Shown piece after piece: positions 50,859 through 58,971 of a stretch of DNA of 64,000 bases (positions are counted from its first letter, which is position 1; each line of letters begins with the position of its first letter). Below the pieces are notes generated by a model, which saw only the letters and a list, made by a program, of their open reading frames with translations, did not search any database and had not been told where the DNA came from. The stretch spans positions 186,001 through 250,000 of the forward strand of contig NZ_BCXJ01000001.1 of NCBI RefSeq assembly GCF_001598215.1, given 5' to 3'. A program made the translations under genes and the position numbers. Source of the stretch: Shouchella clausii. Lineage in GTDB: Bacteria > Bacillota > Bacilli > Bacillales > Bacillaceae_D.

Positions 50859-52145
50859 ATGTTCACTACCCTTCATGAGGAAAAAGTCTTTAAAGATCCG
50901 GTCCATCGTTATATCCATGTACGTGACGGGTTGATTTGGGAGTTGATTGGCACAAAAGAGTTTCAGCGGTTGCGTCGAATCAGGCAACTTGGGACGACGT
51001 CATTTACCTTTCATGGCGCGGAACATTCACGTTTCAACCACTCGCTTGGAGTGTATGAAATTACGCGGCGCATGACGGAGATTTTTTCCGGCAAGGCCGA
51101 TTGGAATGAAGATGATAGGCTTCTTGCCTTGGCGGTCGCGCTCCTGCATGATATTGGCCATGGGCCTTTTTCCCATTCGTTTGAGAAAGTGTTTCACACC
51201 GACCATGAGGAGTGGACAAGGCGAATCATATTAGGCGATACAGAAGTCAATCGAGTTTTACGGAAAATGGACCGTTGTTTTCCTCAAGCTGTAGCAGACG
51301 TAATTGAAAAAACATCAACCAATAAATTAGTATCTAGCATGATCTCAAGCCAAATTGATGCCGATCGGATGGATTATTTGTTGCGAGATGCTTATTACAC
51401 AGGAGTTAGCTACGGCCAGTTTGACTTGGAGCGAATTTTGCGTGTAATGCGGCCAATCAATGACGAAGTCGTGATTAAAGCAAGTGGCATGCATGCTGTA
51501 GAAGATTATATCATGTGCCGATACCAAATGTATTGGCAAGTGTATTTCCATCCAGTGACGCGAAGCTCAGAAGTCATTCTCAGCAAAATTTTAATGCGCG
51601 TCAAAGACTTGCAGGAAAGAGGCTATGCCTTTAAGCAAAAGCCGCTTCACTTTTTATCTTTGTTTGCTGGTGATATAACGCTAGAGGATTATTTGCGCCT
51701 TGATGAATCAATTGTCCACTATTATTTTCAAAGTTGGCAGGAAGAAGATGACGCCATCTTGAAAGATTTGTGCAATCGTTTTTTAAATCGTCGATTATTC
51801 CAGTATGTAGAGTTTCATCCGAATGAGCGAATGAAAGACTGGCCGAAACTTGAGGCTTTGTTTGCCAAAGCTGGGGTAGATCCAAGTTATTATCTTGTTA
51901 TGGACTCTTCTTCTGATTTGCCATACGATGTGTATCGTCCAGGAGAGGACGAGCGGTTGCCCATTCATTTATTAATGCCAGATGGTTCACTAAAAGAGTT
52001 ATCGACCCATTCAGATGTCGTCGAAGCGATATCCGGAAAAAAACGAACCGACCACAAACTTTACTACCCAGCGAACGTATTAACGGATACACGTGTTGAT
52101 AAGGAAATCCGAGCCAGCATTCAAGCATTACTTGCGACTACATAA
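50859..52145 (+). CDS. ywfO: HD-domain phosphohydrolase YwfO
   Basis: A 428-residue protein with an N-terminal HD domain (about 50-170), related to deoxynucleoside triphosphate triphosphohydrolases. The metal-binding residues are in HSRFNHSLGVYEI and LLHDIGHGPFSHSFE, with the distal Asp in SSQIDADRMDYLLRDA. It matches B. subtilis YwfO in length. The C-terminal 200 residues are family-specific. The ATG has AAAGGGGGAGC upstream. It is followed after 15 bases by ywgA. dNTP or nucleotide hydrolysis is inferred from the family. Confidence 0.88.
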   Translation: MFTTLHEEKVFKDPVHRYIHVRDGLIWELIGTKEFQRLRRIRQLGTTSFTFHGAEHSRFNHSLGVYEITRRMTEIFSGKADWNEDDRLLALAVALLHDIGHGPFSHSFEKVFHTDHEEWTRRIILGDTEVNRVLRKMDRCFPQAVADVIEKTSTNKLVSSMISSQIDADRMDYLLRDAYYTGVSYGQFDLERILRVMRPINDEVVIKASGMHAVEDYIMCRYQMYWQVYFHPVTRSSEVILSKILMRVKDLQERGYAFKQKPLHFLSLFAGDITLEDYLRLDESIVHYYFQSWQEEDDAILKDLCNRFLNRRLFQYVEFHPNERMKDWPKLEALFAKAGVDPSYYLVMDSSSDLPYDVYRPGEDERLPIHLLMPDGSLKELSTHSDVVEAISGKKRTDHKLYYPANVLTDTRVDKEIRASIQALLATT

Positions 52146-52160
52146 AGGAGGAAGACTGCC

Positions 52161-52670
52161 ATGCTGCATGACCATTTAAATGTTCTGAGGCTGTTTGCGA
52201 TGTCAGGTGAAATTGTTGGCAGAAAAAAATTGCAAAAGATGGTCTATATCGCAAAACAGATGGGGTATCCTTTTAATGAGCGTTACCACTTTCACCGGTA
52301 TGGCCCCTATTCGGCCGAGCTGACAGTGCGATTAGAAGAGTTGTGTAACCTTGGTTTCTTAATTGAAAGCGAAGAAGACAAAGGTCATTATTCACAATAT
52401 CGTTATACGCTTTCGCCCCAAGGGCAAGCGTTTTTGGAAATGTACCATCCCCCTGTTGCTGGCTATAAGGACTTGTGCCAATCGTTGAACAGCCAATCTG
52501 CCCGTTTCTTAGAATTGTTGTCTACCATCCTTTATTTTAGCGATTTAGAAGAAGGGGCAAGGCGTGAGAAAATCCGTCAGCTCAAAAAAAAGCAAAATTA
52601 TAGCGATGATGATTTTGATGAAGCCCATACATACTTGCAAAAACTGGCCCAAGTTGTAACCAGTCCTTAA
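52161..52670 (+). CDS. ywgA: YwgA-family protein
   Basis: A 169-residue soluble protein. The N-terminal part (LNVLRLFAMSGEIVGRKKLQKMVYIAKQMGYPFNERYHFHRYGPYSAELTVRLEEL across residues 6-61) looks like a winged-helix-like fold of the type seen in some regulator/antitoxin-like proteins. The rest is helical and charged. It matches the YwgA family of Bacillus; the function is unknown. It lies 15 bases after ywfO with AAAGGAGGAAG upstream, so the two are cotranscribed as in B. subtilis. Confidence 0.82.
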   Translation: MLHDHLNVLRLFAMSGEIVGRKKLQKMVYIAKQMGYPFNERYHFHRYGPYSAELTVRLEELCNLGFLIESEEDKGHYSQYRYTLSPQGQAFLEMYHPPVAGYKDLCQSLNSQSARFLELLSTILYFSDLEEGARREKIRQLKKKQNYSDDDFDEAHTYLQKLAQVVTSP

Positions 52671-52787
52671 ATAGAATCGCTCATAGATTTTACATGTTGT
52701 TTGACAAGGATTTTGTAGATATGGCGGCGGTTTAGCGCTACACTAGAAAAGTGAAAGGAATTCAAGGAAAGAAGGGTGGAACCACTC

Positions 52788-52979
52788 GTGCTCAGCTTTG
52801 TACTCATGCTCCTTTTATTTGCGGCTGGGATTCCGTTGCTTCTCATTTTGATACTCCATTATCCATTGATCGGCGCTTGTGTAATCGCCTTTATTTCCAT
52901 AAATTGGTTCATTGCCGCACGCCTCCACCGTAAACATGAGCGGATGCAGCATGCAGGTCATGACAAAAACGGACTGTAA
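52788..52979 (+). CDS. Small two-helix membrane protein
   Basis: I do not recognise this gene. The product of about 63 residues has two hydrophobic segments (about 3-21 and 25-43) and a basic, His-rich C-terminal tail (RLHRKHERMQHAGHDKNG). The start is uncertain: GTG 52788 has AAGGGTGG eight bases upstream, while GTG 52776 lies inside that site. A hairpin terminator 20 bases after the stop supports it as a real gene. No promoter was recognised. Confidence 0.5.
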   Translation: MLSFVLMLLLFAAGIPLLLILILHYPLIGACVIAFISINWFIAARLHRKHERMQHAGHDKNGL

Positions 52980-52999
52980 TCCGATGATACAGCCCGTCG

Positions 53000-53026
53000 G
53001 CCATGCGTTTTGATGCATGGCTTTTT
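53000..53026 (+). terminator. Terminator after the small membrane gene
   Basis: A 7-bp stem (GCCATGC with GCATGGC) is followed by TTTTTCTTG. Confidence 0.75.
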
Positions 53027-53160
53027 CTTGTTTTTTATAGGAAACACTGATTTTTTAGCAAAATCAAGGCCCTTTCCCGATCGTTTTTGGTCGAGCTATC
53101 CTGTACTTGCTTCACAAAGATTCTTACAAGGTGAGTGCAAAAATGCGAGTAGCACCATTG

Positions 53161-53694
53161 TTAATAGTCCATTTGTATCGCTCGGTGAGCATTGGTAATG
53201 TCGTTTTCCAGCAATTGGCCAAGGTTGTAAGACGGGTAATAACTGCGCTCGTTCATATAAGAATAAACGCTGGCATGCCACTGTATCGCCCCTTGCAGTT
53301 GCTTACTTAGCACATTCCGCAACACAGGTGTGGCTGTTTCGGTAATGGCGATCGCATAATTACGGACAGCCGTTTTGGCTGCGCCTAATAAGTCGCCTGC
53401 CCAAAAACCTGAATCAGGATGGGGCGCTGCAGCATTTTCATGTCTCGGTGCATACGAAAAAAACGGCAGCAACTCTTTAAGGTTCTTTTCAAGCAGCTGA
53501 ATCGATTCAAGATAAAGGTTTTGTAAGACCGGGTCCGACACTTTCGGCAGCGATAGTTTGCATCTCATTAAAACAATTGATTGAAAAGCTGTTAATTCAT
53601 GGAGCTCAAGTGTTTCGTGCCAGGCCAGATGTTGGTTGGGTGTGTGTGAGGACTGGCTGTTTGTTCCATACGGCTCGTGGTTTTGATAAGACAT
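53161..53694 (-). CDS. CotF-family spore coat protein
   Basis: A 177-residue protein. After a polar N-terminal stretch of about 25 residues ([13 protein letters not shown]), the region [24 protein letters not shown] (about 27-50) matches the start of CotF-like coat proteins (YraF/YhcQ group). The C-terminal region ([28 protein letters not shown] to [21 protein letters not shown]) is the CotF four-helix part. ATG 53694 is used because GGAGG lies six bases upstream; ATG 53700 directly abuts it. It is expected in the spore coat. Confidence 0.8.
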   Translation of the reverse strand: MSYQNHEPYGTNSQSSHTPNQHLAWHETLELHELTAFQSIVLMRCKLSLPKVSDPVLQNLYLESIQLLEKNLKELLPFFSYAPRHENAAAPHPDSGFWAGDLLGAAKTAVRNYAIAITETATPVLRNVLSKQLQGAIQWHASVYSYMNERSYYPSYNLGQLLENDITNAHRAIQMDY

Positions 53695-53995
53695 GAACAT
53701 CCTCCTTTACAGTTATTAACACTGTATTCCAAAAAAGGAAATTGGTCTCTTGTCCCGTATCAATTTTTCGATTGAAGCAAACGACATATCCCTTGCAGAT
53801 TGTCTAAACGTTGGAAATGGTGTGGGAGGGTGGGGCGAGGGTTCCGAGAAAGCTTGAATGAGCGTAGGTCAAAACGCTTTATAGCGAGCTTTATTTCAGC
53901 ATAGGAAATTTGTGAGACGTTAGTGACGTCTTCAATTAGAGACGGACCGTCGTTAAGGACGGTCCGCCTCAGAATGTAGGAAAAGGCGCCCATTC
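53695..53995. other. Gap between the coat gene and ywhB
   Basis: A 77-codon minus-strand open frame (53760-53993) lies here, but it runs through the ywhB terminator and has no ribosome-binding site, so no gene is called. A small ACAGT/ACTGT inverted repeat lies near 53710-53725, at the probable start of the coat gene transcript. Confidence 0.45.
53941..53966 (-). terminator. Terminator of ywhB
   Basis: An 8-bp GC-rich stem (GGACCGTC with GACGGTCC) has a six-base loop; the T-run is weak. Confidence 0.65.
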
Positions 53996-54190
53996 TTATT
54001 GTTCGTTTTGATCGCTTGGCCGTTTTCCAGCGACTCCGTAGTCGTTTGGTTTCATTTCGCTAATGATGATGGAGACGCGTTCTTTTGGTGCGCCTGTTGT
54101 TTCACTGACAGCGTCTGTTACTTTTTCAACTAATGCGCGTTTTTGCTCATCTGTACGGCCTTCAAGCAGTTGAACGGTTACAATTGGCAT
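53996..54190 (-). CDS. ywhB: 4-oxalocrotonate tautomerase family protein YwhB
   Basis: A 64-residue tautomerase subunit. The catalytic N-terminal proline follows the initiator Met (MPIVTVQLLEGRTDEQKRALV), and the family's VSIIISEMKPNDYGVAGK segment carries the active-site residues. It acts as a hexamer in relatives; the physiological substrate is unknown. ATG 54190 gives Pro as residue 2, which the mechanism requires, and has AAAGGGG upstream. That ribosome-binding site lies in the 3' arm of a large hairpin (see the hairpin entry). Confidence 0.9.
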   Translation of the reverse strand: MPIVTVQLLEGRTDEQKRALVEKVTDAVSETTGAPKERVSIIISEMKPNDYGVAGKRPSDQNEQ

Positions 54191-54195
54191 AAATA

Positions 54196-54244
54196 AGCCC
54201 CTTTCTTTTGGAGAATACATTCAGTATACCAAAAGAAAGGGGCT
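54196..54244 (-). terminator. Large hairpin after the sortase gene, enclosing a ywhB promoter element
   Basis: A 16-bp perfect stem (AGCCCCTTTCTTTTGG and its complement) acts as terminator of the sortase operon. Its loop edge contains on the minus strand the extended -10 TGGTATACT (54231-54223), so ywhB may start its own transcript inside the loop. Read-through RNA would hide the ywhB ribosome-binding site in the stem, while RNA starting inside the loop would not. Confidence 0.7.
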
Positions 54245-54251
54245 GCTTGGA

Positions 54252-54932
54252 TCATTTAGGAAAAAGCGCGAGCGTTTCATAAACGTTTGTGTCGATTAGA
54301 TCAGCGACAAGCACATAACGTTCTGGAGCAGCGCCAATAAAATCGAATGGATAACAAGTGATCACCGTCAGCTGTGCCTCTTCCGTCGGAACAATGACGG
54401 TGCGGTCATCTTCATCGACGATCCGTACCGTATGGACTTTATACGTATAGACGCCACTTCGTGTTTCGACGATGAGCTCATCCCCTTCGCCAACTTCTCC
54501 TAGTTTGCGGAACACGGTATCACGGTGTCCAGATAAAACGGAGTTGTCTTTTTCTCCAGGAAGAACGCTGTCGGCAAAGTGGCCGACGCCTTTATCCAAT
54601 TCATCTTCATTTGTCCCGTGAATAATCGGAAGGGTGGCGTCAATTTTTGGGATCGTTAATGTCCCCATCTCTTCGCCAATTTCCGGCTGCCAGCTGGCAA
54701 CGTCCTGGCGATCGTTCTCGTAGGCTGGTATAGCTTCTGGTGCCTCCTCAACGGATGCTACTGTTTCCGTGTCGCCATGCGTCCCGATTTTATAGAGAAA
54801 GTAACCGTACGCCAGCTTAAAGCCTGTCGTTGTTGTCAGCCAAAGCCCGAAAGCAATAAAGGCGGCTGCAACGAAAAGCAAAGCGCTCCTTTTGAAACGG
54901 CTCTGCTTTCCTTTTGATTTACGAAGAGCCAC
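54252..54932 (-). CDS. Class D sortase
   Basis: Membrane-anchored transpeptidase of 226 residues that joins a surface protein to peptidoglycan. A basic N-terminus and one membrane segment (about 17-34) are followed by the sortase beta-barrel. The catalytic residues are His136 (LSGHRDTVF), Cys193 (LTVITCYPF) and Arg205 (APERYVL). Size and motif spacing fit SrtD/YhcS-type sortases. The start is GTG at 54932. It lies two bases after the stop of the acidic surface protein gene, which is therefore its likely substrate. Confidence 0.9.
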   Translation of the reverse strand: MALRKSKGKQSRFKRSALLFVAAAFIAFGLWLTTTTGFKLAYGYFLYKIGTHGDTETVASVEEAPEAIPAYENDRQDVASWQPEIGEEMGTLTIPKIDATLPIIHGTNEDELDKGVGHFADSVLPGEKDNSVLSGHRDTVFRKLGEVGEGDELIVETRSGVYTYKVHTVRIVDEDDRTVIVPTEEAQLTVITCYPFDFIGAAPERYVLVADLIDTNVYETLALFPK

Positions 54933-54934
54933 TT

Positions 54935-56071
54935 TTAAGCGACCTTCTTCTCACGAAGGAGGCGGCGGAAAATCAGGGCGCCAGCAAGGGACATCCCGAT
55001 GCCAATGAGCATATAAAGAGGATAGTTCGTTGCTGTTTTTGGCATTTTTGCACCGTTTGCCGTTTTTGTTACTTTGCCATTCTCGTCCCGTTCTGCCTTT
55101 TTGCCAGCGTCATTATTATGATTGGTGTCAGTGCTTGCTTTAGCTGGAATAGGGGCTTCATCCTTGTCAGGAAGCGCAGATTCTAGTGATGGTTTTTTCG
55201 GCTGATCTTTTAGGTCTTTATCAATTTGATTGACGCCGTCAACGATTTTTTTGACAAAATGAGAATTGAACATTTCGGCTGTTATATAAAAATCAGCTAA
55301 GAAATATCCATCGGCATCGTATAGCTCGACCAATAAGTCGTACCCTTTAATCGCATTGCCGCTCATTAGCTCTTTATAGCTAATTGGCTTTGGGTCTTCG
55401 CCGACGCGGTCAAGGTAATACTTTGGATGAAGGTCAAGGACAGTTATCGCTTTTTCGCCAATAGCGAACAGTTCAGCGACATCGGCAGCCGACAGCTCGC
55501 GGATCGATTCAAAGCCATCAAATGCGTATGCACGTTGTTTCAAGTCATCGAGTTCAGCGGATAAGTTCGGATTGTTTTCCTGAATATACCAAAAATGCTC
55601 GTAAAGCGCCCACTCTTCTTCGTCACTTAAAGAAAACTCTGACAAAAATCCTGAGAAATCAGGGTAATATGGTTCGTTGTCCCACTCTTCTTCTAGTGTG
55701 ATAATGACATGGACAACCATGTAAAACGTGTTGTAAAACAATAAGTCGCTTGGAGGCAGGCCGAGCCATTCTTCAAGAAGCTCGTCCAACTCTTGGCGAG
55801 TTAGGTCAAATTCAGCTGCGATTTCATTTATGCCTTCATCTGTTAGCCGTGGGCCTAGAAATTCAGCGAGCTCACTCACATCGTTGAAATCATAAAAAGT
55901 CGTGCCATCCCACCAATACATCAAGTGCTCGGCTAAGTCTTTTTCGCTTACGCCAACATCTTCTAAATAAGCCGTAAACTCCTCATTGTCAAACCCATGG
56001 GCAAGACTTGCCGCCGGAGCGGAAAAAAGAAAGAGTAGAGTGAAAATTGCTGTGAATAACGACTTCTTCAT
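54935..56071 (-). CDS. Acidic surface protein with sortase signal
   Basis: A 378-residue exported protein resembling the processed acidic surface proteins paired with class D sortases. A signal peptide (about 1-25, ending LAHG) is followed by strongly acidic helical repeats: segments around 26-100 and 140-210 contain D-LAEFLG- and E-LxEWL-like units. A Lys/Asp/Asn-rich stalk (about 290-345) leads to the sorting signal KMPKTATNYP, a hydrophobic helix and a RRLLREKK tail. The motif reads MPKTA rather than LPxTG/A. ATG 56071 has AGGAGGATC upstream. The role at the cell surface is unknown; acidity is typical for alkaliphile walls. Confidence 0.82.
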   Translation of the reverse strand: MKKSLFTAIFTLLFLFSAPAASLAHGFDNEEFTAYLEDVGVSEKDLAEHLMYWWDGTTFYDFNDVSELAEFLGPRLTDEGINEIAAEFDLTRQELDELLEEWLGLPPSDLLFYNTFYMVVHVIITLEEEWDNEPYYPDFSGFLSEFSLSDEEEWALYEHFWYIQENNPNLSAELDDLKQRAYAFDGFESIRELSAADVAELFAIGEKAITVLDLHPKYYLDRVGEDPKPISYKELMSGNAIKGYDLLVELYDADGYFLADFYITAEMFNSHFVKKIVDGVNQIDKDLKDQPKKPSLESALPDKDEAPIPAKASTDTNHNNDAGKKAERDENGKVTKTANGAKMPKTATNYPLYMLIGIGMSLAGALIFRRLLREKKVA

Positions 56072-56139
56072 TTTGATCCTCCTATATTCAATTGTCATTT
56101 TTATTCGTGCATATGAATTATATAAACAGGATGGCTGAA

Positions 56140-56169
56140 TTGTCACGATTTATTTTCATATTTTATAAA
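56140..56169 (+). promoter_or_regulatory. Possible promoter with structured leader for ywhD
   Basis: TTGTCA (56140-56145), 18 bases and TATAAA (56164-56169). The resulting leader of about 155 bases contains an 8-bp inverted repeat (CTGTGCCT 56220-56227, AGGCACAG 56250-56257). A second candidate -10 (TATGAT/TACACT) lies nearer the gene at about 56280. Confidence 0.4.
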
Positions 56170-56330
56170 AATTTTATAATAGAGGCGGCTTTTGCCAAGA
56201 AACGACGAAATCCGCTTGCCTGTGCCTACAATGGCGAACTCTTTCTCAAAGGCACAGAGGATGAATGGGCGTGGCGTTTTATGATACACTAGTGTTTAGC
56301 TAAAATTCAATTTGGGAGGGCCGATAAAAC

Positions 56331-56888
56331 GTGGATTTGCTCAATAATGATAACTTAAAGAAAGCGAAGAAAAAGTCTTCCAGTTTTACGATATTAAGCA
56401 ATGATTCAACTGACGGACACGGTGGCTATGGCGCTGGGGTCATCAATCTCGACAATGTGACGCCGCTATTTATTGATATTGAAGAGAAAGAAGCGTTTGT
56501 GGATATGGGTGCCCTCCATGCCCGCTCGGCGGTCGAAAAGCGTGTAAAATTTATCGCTGACGAAGAGGCGGTGCCGAAAGAAGGGCTCAAACGGTACTGG
56601 CTTGTGTGGGTCACAATCGACACAAAGGATAAAAAGCCATACTATAGTGGAGTCGCAGCCTGTTACATGACTGTCAACAAGCAGGCGAAACGGGGATACA
56701 AGAGCATGCCGGAACATGTGAACCATATGGATAAATCGTTAAAAGGCAAAATGGTCGTTAGCCAAATGGATGATTCGTCACGCCAAGTGCTAAAGGCGTT
56801 TTTGAAGAACCATAACGAAGAAATGTGGAACCATTCTTCGCAGGAACTTCATGATGCCCTTGAAGCAAGCGAAAATGTGAACAACTAA
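56331..56888 (+). CDS. ywhD: YwhD-family protein
   Basis: A 185-residue soluble protein matching YwhD of Bacillus. It starts with a Lys-rich segment (NLKKAKKKSSSFTIL), and contains the conserved GHGGYGAGVINLDNVTPLFID and YWLVWVTIDTKDKKPYYSGVAACYM regions. The function is unknown. The start is GTG at 56331 with GGGAGGG about ten bases upstream. Position near ywhB and pbpG-speE-speB is the B. subtilis order, with two extra genes in between. Confidence 0.88.
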   Translation: MDLLNNDNLKKAKKKSSSFTILSNDSTDGHGGYGAGVINLDNVTPLFIDIEEKEAFVDMGALHARSAVEKRVKFIADEEAVPKEGLKRYWLVWVTIDTKDKKPYYSGVAACYMTVNKQAKRGYKSMPEHVNHMDKSLKGKMVVSQMDDSSRQVLKAFLKNHNEEMWNHSSQELHDALEASENVNN

Positions 56889-56976
56889 TGAACAAGTTGC
56901 CAAAAATCTTGTACTCTTTTTTCGCTTCGGCTACGCTAGAGACATGGATGAACATCCTGACGATAAGTACTAGGAC

Positions 56977-57014
56977 AAAAAAGCAGCGGAAGGAGATCCT
57001 TCCGCTGCTTTTTT
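56977..57014. terminator. Bidirectional terminator between ywhD and pepF
   Basis: An 18-bp stem (AAAAAAGCAGCGGAAGGA and its complement) has only a two-base loop, with T-runs in both directions. Confidence 0.9.
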
Positions 57015-58800
57015 ATAGCTGTTTTAGTTCCTCGACGAGTGCAGAGAAGCGTGCCATGGCGGTTTGCACTGGCTCAGGTGTCGTCAAGTCGACACCTGCT
57101 TTTTTCAATAGTTCGAGTGGATCGTCGGAGCTGCCGCTTTGTAAAAAGGTCATATAAGAGTCGAGTGCGCCTTCCTTACCATCCAAAATGGCTGTGGCGA
57201 TTTTGATCGCTGAAGCAAAGCCAGTCGCATACTGGTAAACGTAAAAAGCCCTATAAAAATGGGGGATGCGCGACCAGCCGTATTTGACTTCGTCATCAAA
57301 AACAATGTCCGGGCCATTATACGTACGGAACAACTGTTCATAAAGCTCATTTAAGCTCTCTGCATTTAGTGGTTCACCTGCTTCGGCTCGTTCGTGCGTT
57401 TGCTTTTCAAAATCGGCAAACATGACTTGTGTAAAAAAGGTACCGCGGAATTGCTCAATAAAATGGTTCAGTAAATAGGCGCGCATCTTCTTGTCGCTAG
57501 TTTCTTTCAGCAAATAGTTAATCAGCAACACTTCGTTAACAGTGGAGGCGACTTCAGCGACAAAAATTCGGTAATTGGCCGTAATTTGTGGTTGGTATTT
57601 GCTGGAATAGTAGCTATGCATTGCATGGCCCATTTCATGGACGAGTGTAAACAAGCTGTTTAAGTCATCGTGGTGGTTGAGCAATACGAAAGGATGAACC
57701 CCGTAGACGCCCATATTGTATGCCCCAGACCGTTTTCCTGGCGTTTCACGCACGTCAATGTAACGCTTTTCCTTAAACTCTTTTAATTTAGCGATATAAT
57801 CGTCACCAAGAGGCTTAAGCGCTTTCAGCATCGTTTCATACGCTTCTTCATATGAAATTTCCGCTTTTACACCAGGAACAATGGGCGCGTTTAAATCATA
57901 TTGACGCAATTCATCGAGGCCTAGCTTTTGTTTGCGGAGGCGCGCATATTCATGGAGCGGTTCAATATTCGCTTTAGCCGCATCAATCAATTGGTCATAG
58001 ACGCTTTGCTCAATGTTGTCGGCAAATAGGGCTTTATGGAGAGCCGATTCGTATTGACGGACTTTCGCCAATGTGACATTTGTTTTGATTTCCGCTGACA
58101 GCGTCGTTGCAATGGTATTATTTAATTCCACGTAAGGCTTGTAGTAAGCTTTGTATGCTTCTTTCCGCTTGTTTCGGTCTTCGTCTTCAATTAGCTTAGA
58201 ATACATGCCCCTTGTCAGTTGCACTTGTTGGCCATTGTCGTCTGTCACCATGCCAAACTGAATATCGGCATTGTTCAGCATATTGTATGTGTCACCAGGG
58301 GCTTGAAACGTTGCACCTAATTGCGATAAAAGCTCTTCTTTTTCTTTAGTTAGTACATGTTTTTTAAAACGGAATGACTTCCACAATTCGTCCTCGAAAT
58401 AGCCAAGTTTCTTTTCCGCAGAAATGTAAGCACGGAGCGTCTCTTCGCTTAAGCTTAAAAGAAACGGCATGAAGAAGGATGTGGATTCACTCACTTTTAC
58501 GCTTAGTTGTGTCGCTTTGGCACTTAATTTTTGAGCATGGGCGTCCCGTGTATCAATATCGGATAAAAACATCGTGTAGGCGAAAACTTTTCGCAACGTG
58601 AAGGAGAGCTTCTCTTGTGTTTCTAGGAAATCAAGCAAGCTTTTTGCGTCTTCGATTGCGCCATCAAATTGGTTTAATGTGTCCGCTAGCTGATAGCACT
58701 CGTCTACATCTGCCTGCCACGCTTGTTCGTCAGCATAAAGGTCGGTTAAGTCCCATTTTTCATGTTCAGGTACATCTTTACGGGATTTGTATGTACTCAA
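57013..58800 (-). CDS. pepF: Oligoendopeptidase F
   Basis: A cytoplasmic zinc metallopeptidase of 595 residues (M3B family) that cuts short peptides. The HEXXH zinc motif is in LFTLVHEMGHAMHSYY (about residue 385), with the downstream Glu in the VAEVASTVNEVLL region. The N-terminal part begins STYKSRKDVPEHEKWDLTDLYADEQAW, typical of PepF. The start is TTG at 58800, because AAGGAGTG lies eight bases upstream; the open frame reaches 58938, where no such site is found. Not part of an operon. Confidence 0.92.
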   Translation of the reverse strand: MSTYKSRKDVPEHEKWDLTDLYADEQAWQADVDECYQLADTLNQFDGAIEDAKSLLDFLETQEKLSFTLRKVFAYTMFLSDIDTRDAHAQKLSAKATQLSVKVSESTSFFMPFLLSLSEETLRAYISAEKKLGYFEDELWKSFRFKKHVLTKEKEELLSQLGATFQAPGDTYNMLNNADIQFGMVTDDNGQQVQLTRGMYSKLIEDEDRNKRKEAYKAYYKPYVELNNTIATTLSAEIKTNVTLAKVRQYESALHKALFADNIEQSVYDQLIDAAKANIEPLHEYARLRKQKLGLDELRQYDLNAPIVPGVKAEISYEEAYETMLKALKPLGDDYIAKLKEFKEKRYIDVRETPGKRSGAYNMGVYGVHPFVLLNHHDDLNSLFTLVHEMGHAMHSYYSSKYQPQITANYRIFVAEVASTVNEVLLINYLLKETSDKKMRAYLLNHFIEQFRGTFFTQVMFADFEKQTHERAEAGEPLNAESLNELYEQLFRTYNGPDIVFDDEVKYGWSRIPHFYRAFYVYQYATGFASAIKIATAILDGKEGALDSYMTFLQSGSSDDPLELLKKAGVDLTTPEPVQTAMARFSALVEELKQL

Positions 58801-58971
58801 AATAATCACTCCTTGCATGTTTTTTCGTTCTAGTGTAGCACTTATCGCTGAAAATATGTTTGTTTCCGCTTCTTTGTTTGAATTTTTCTTGGCTGATGGC
58901 AAAAATTGATTCCTAAAAGTTATAAAAGCAACGGTCATGTTCTATGTTATACTGAGGAAAAAGGCGGTGAC

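Noticed and set aside
52774-52790. T-box riboswitch
   Set aside because: Only the AGGGTGGAACCAC core resembles a T-box; there is no stem I with specifier loop upstream and no terminator before the ORF, which is not an amino-acid gene.
53760-53993. 77-codon minus-strand open frame
   Set aside because: It reads through the GC-rich terminator of ywhB and lacks a ribosome-binding site.
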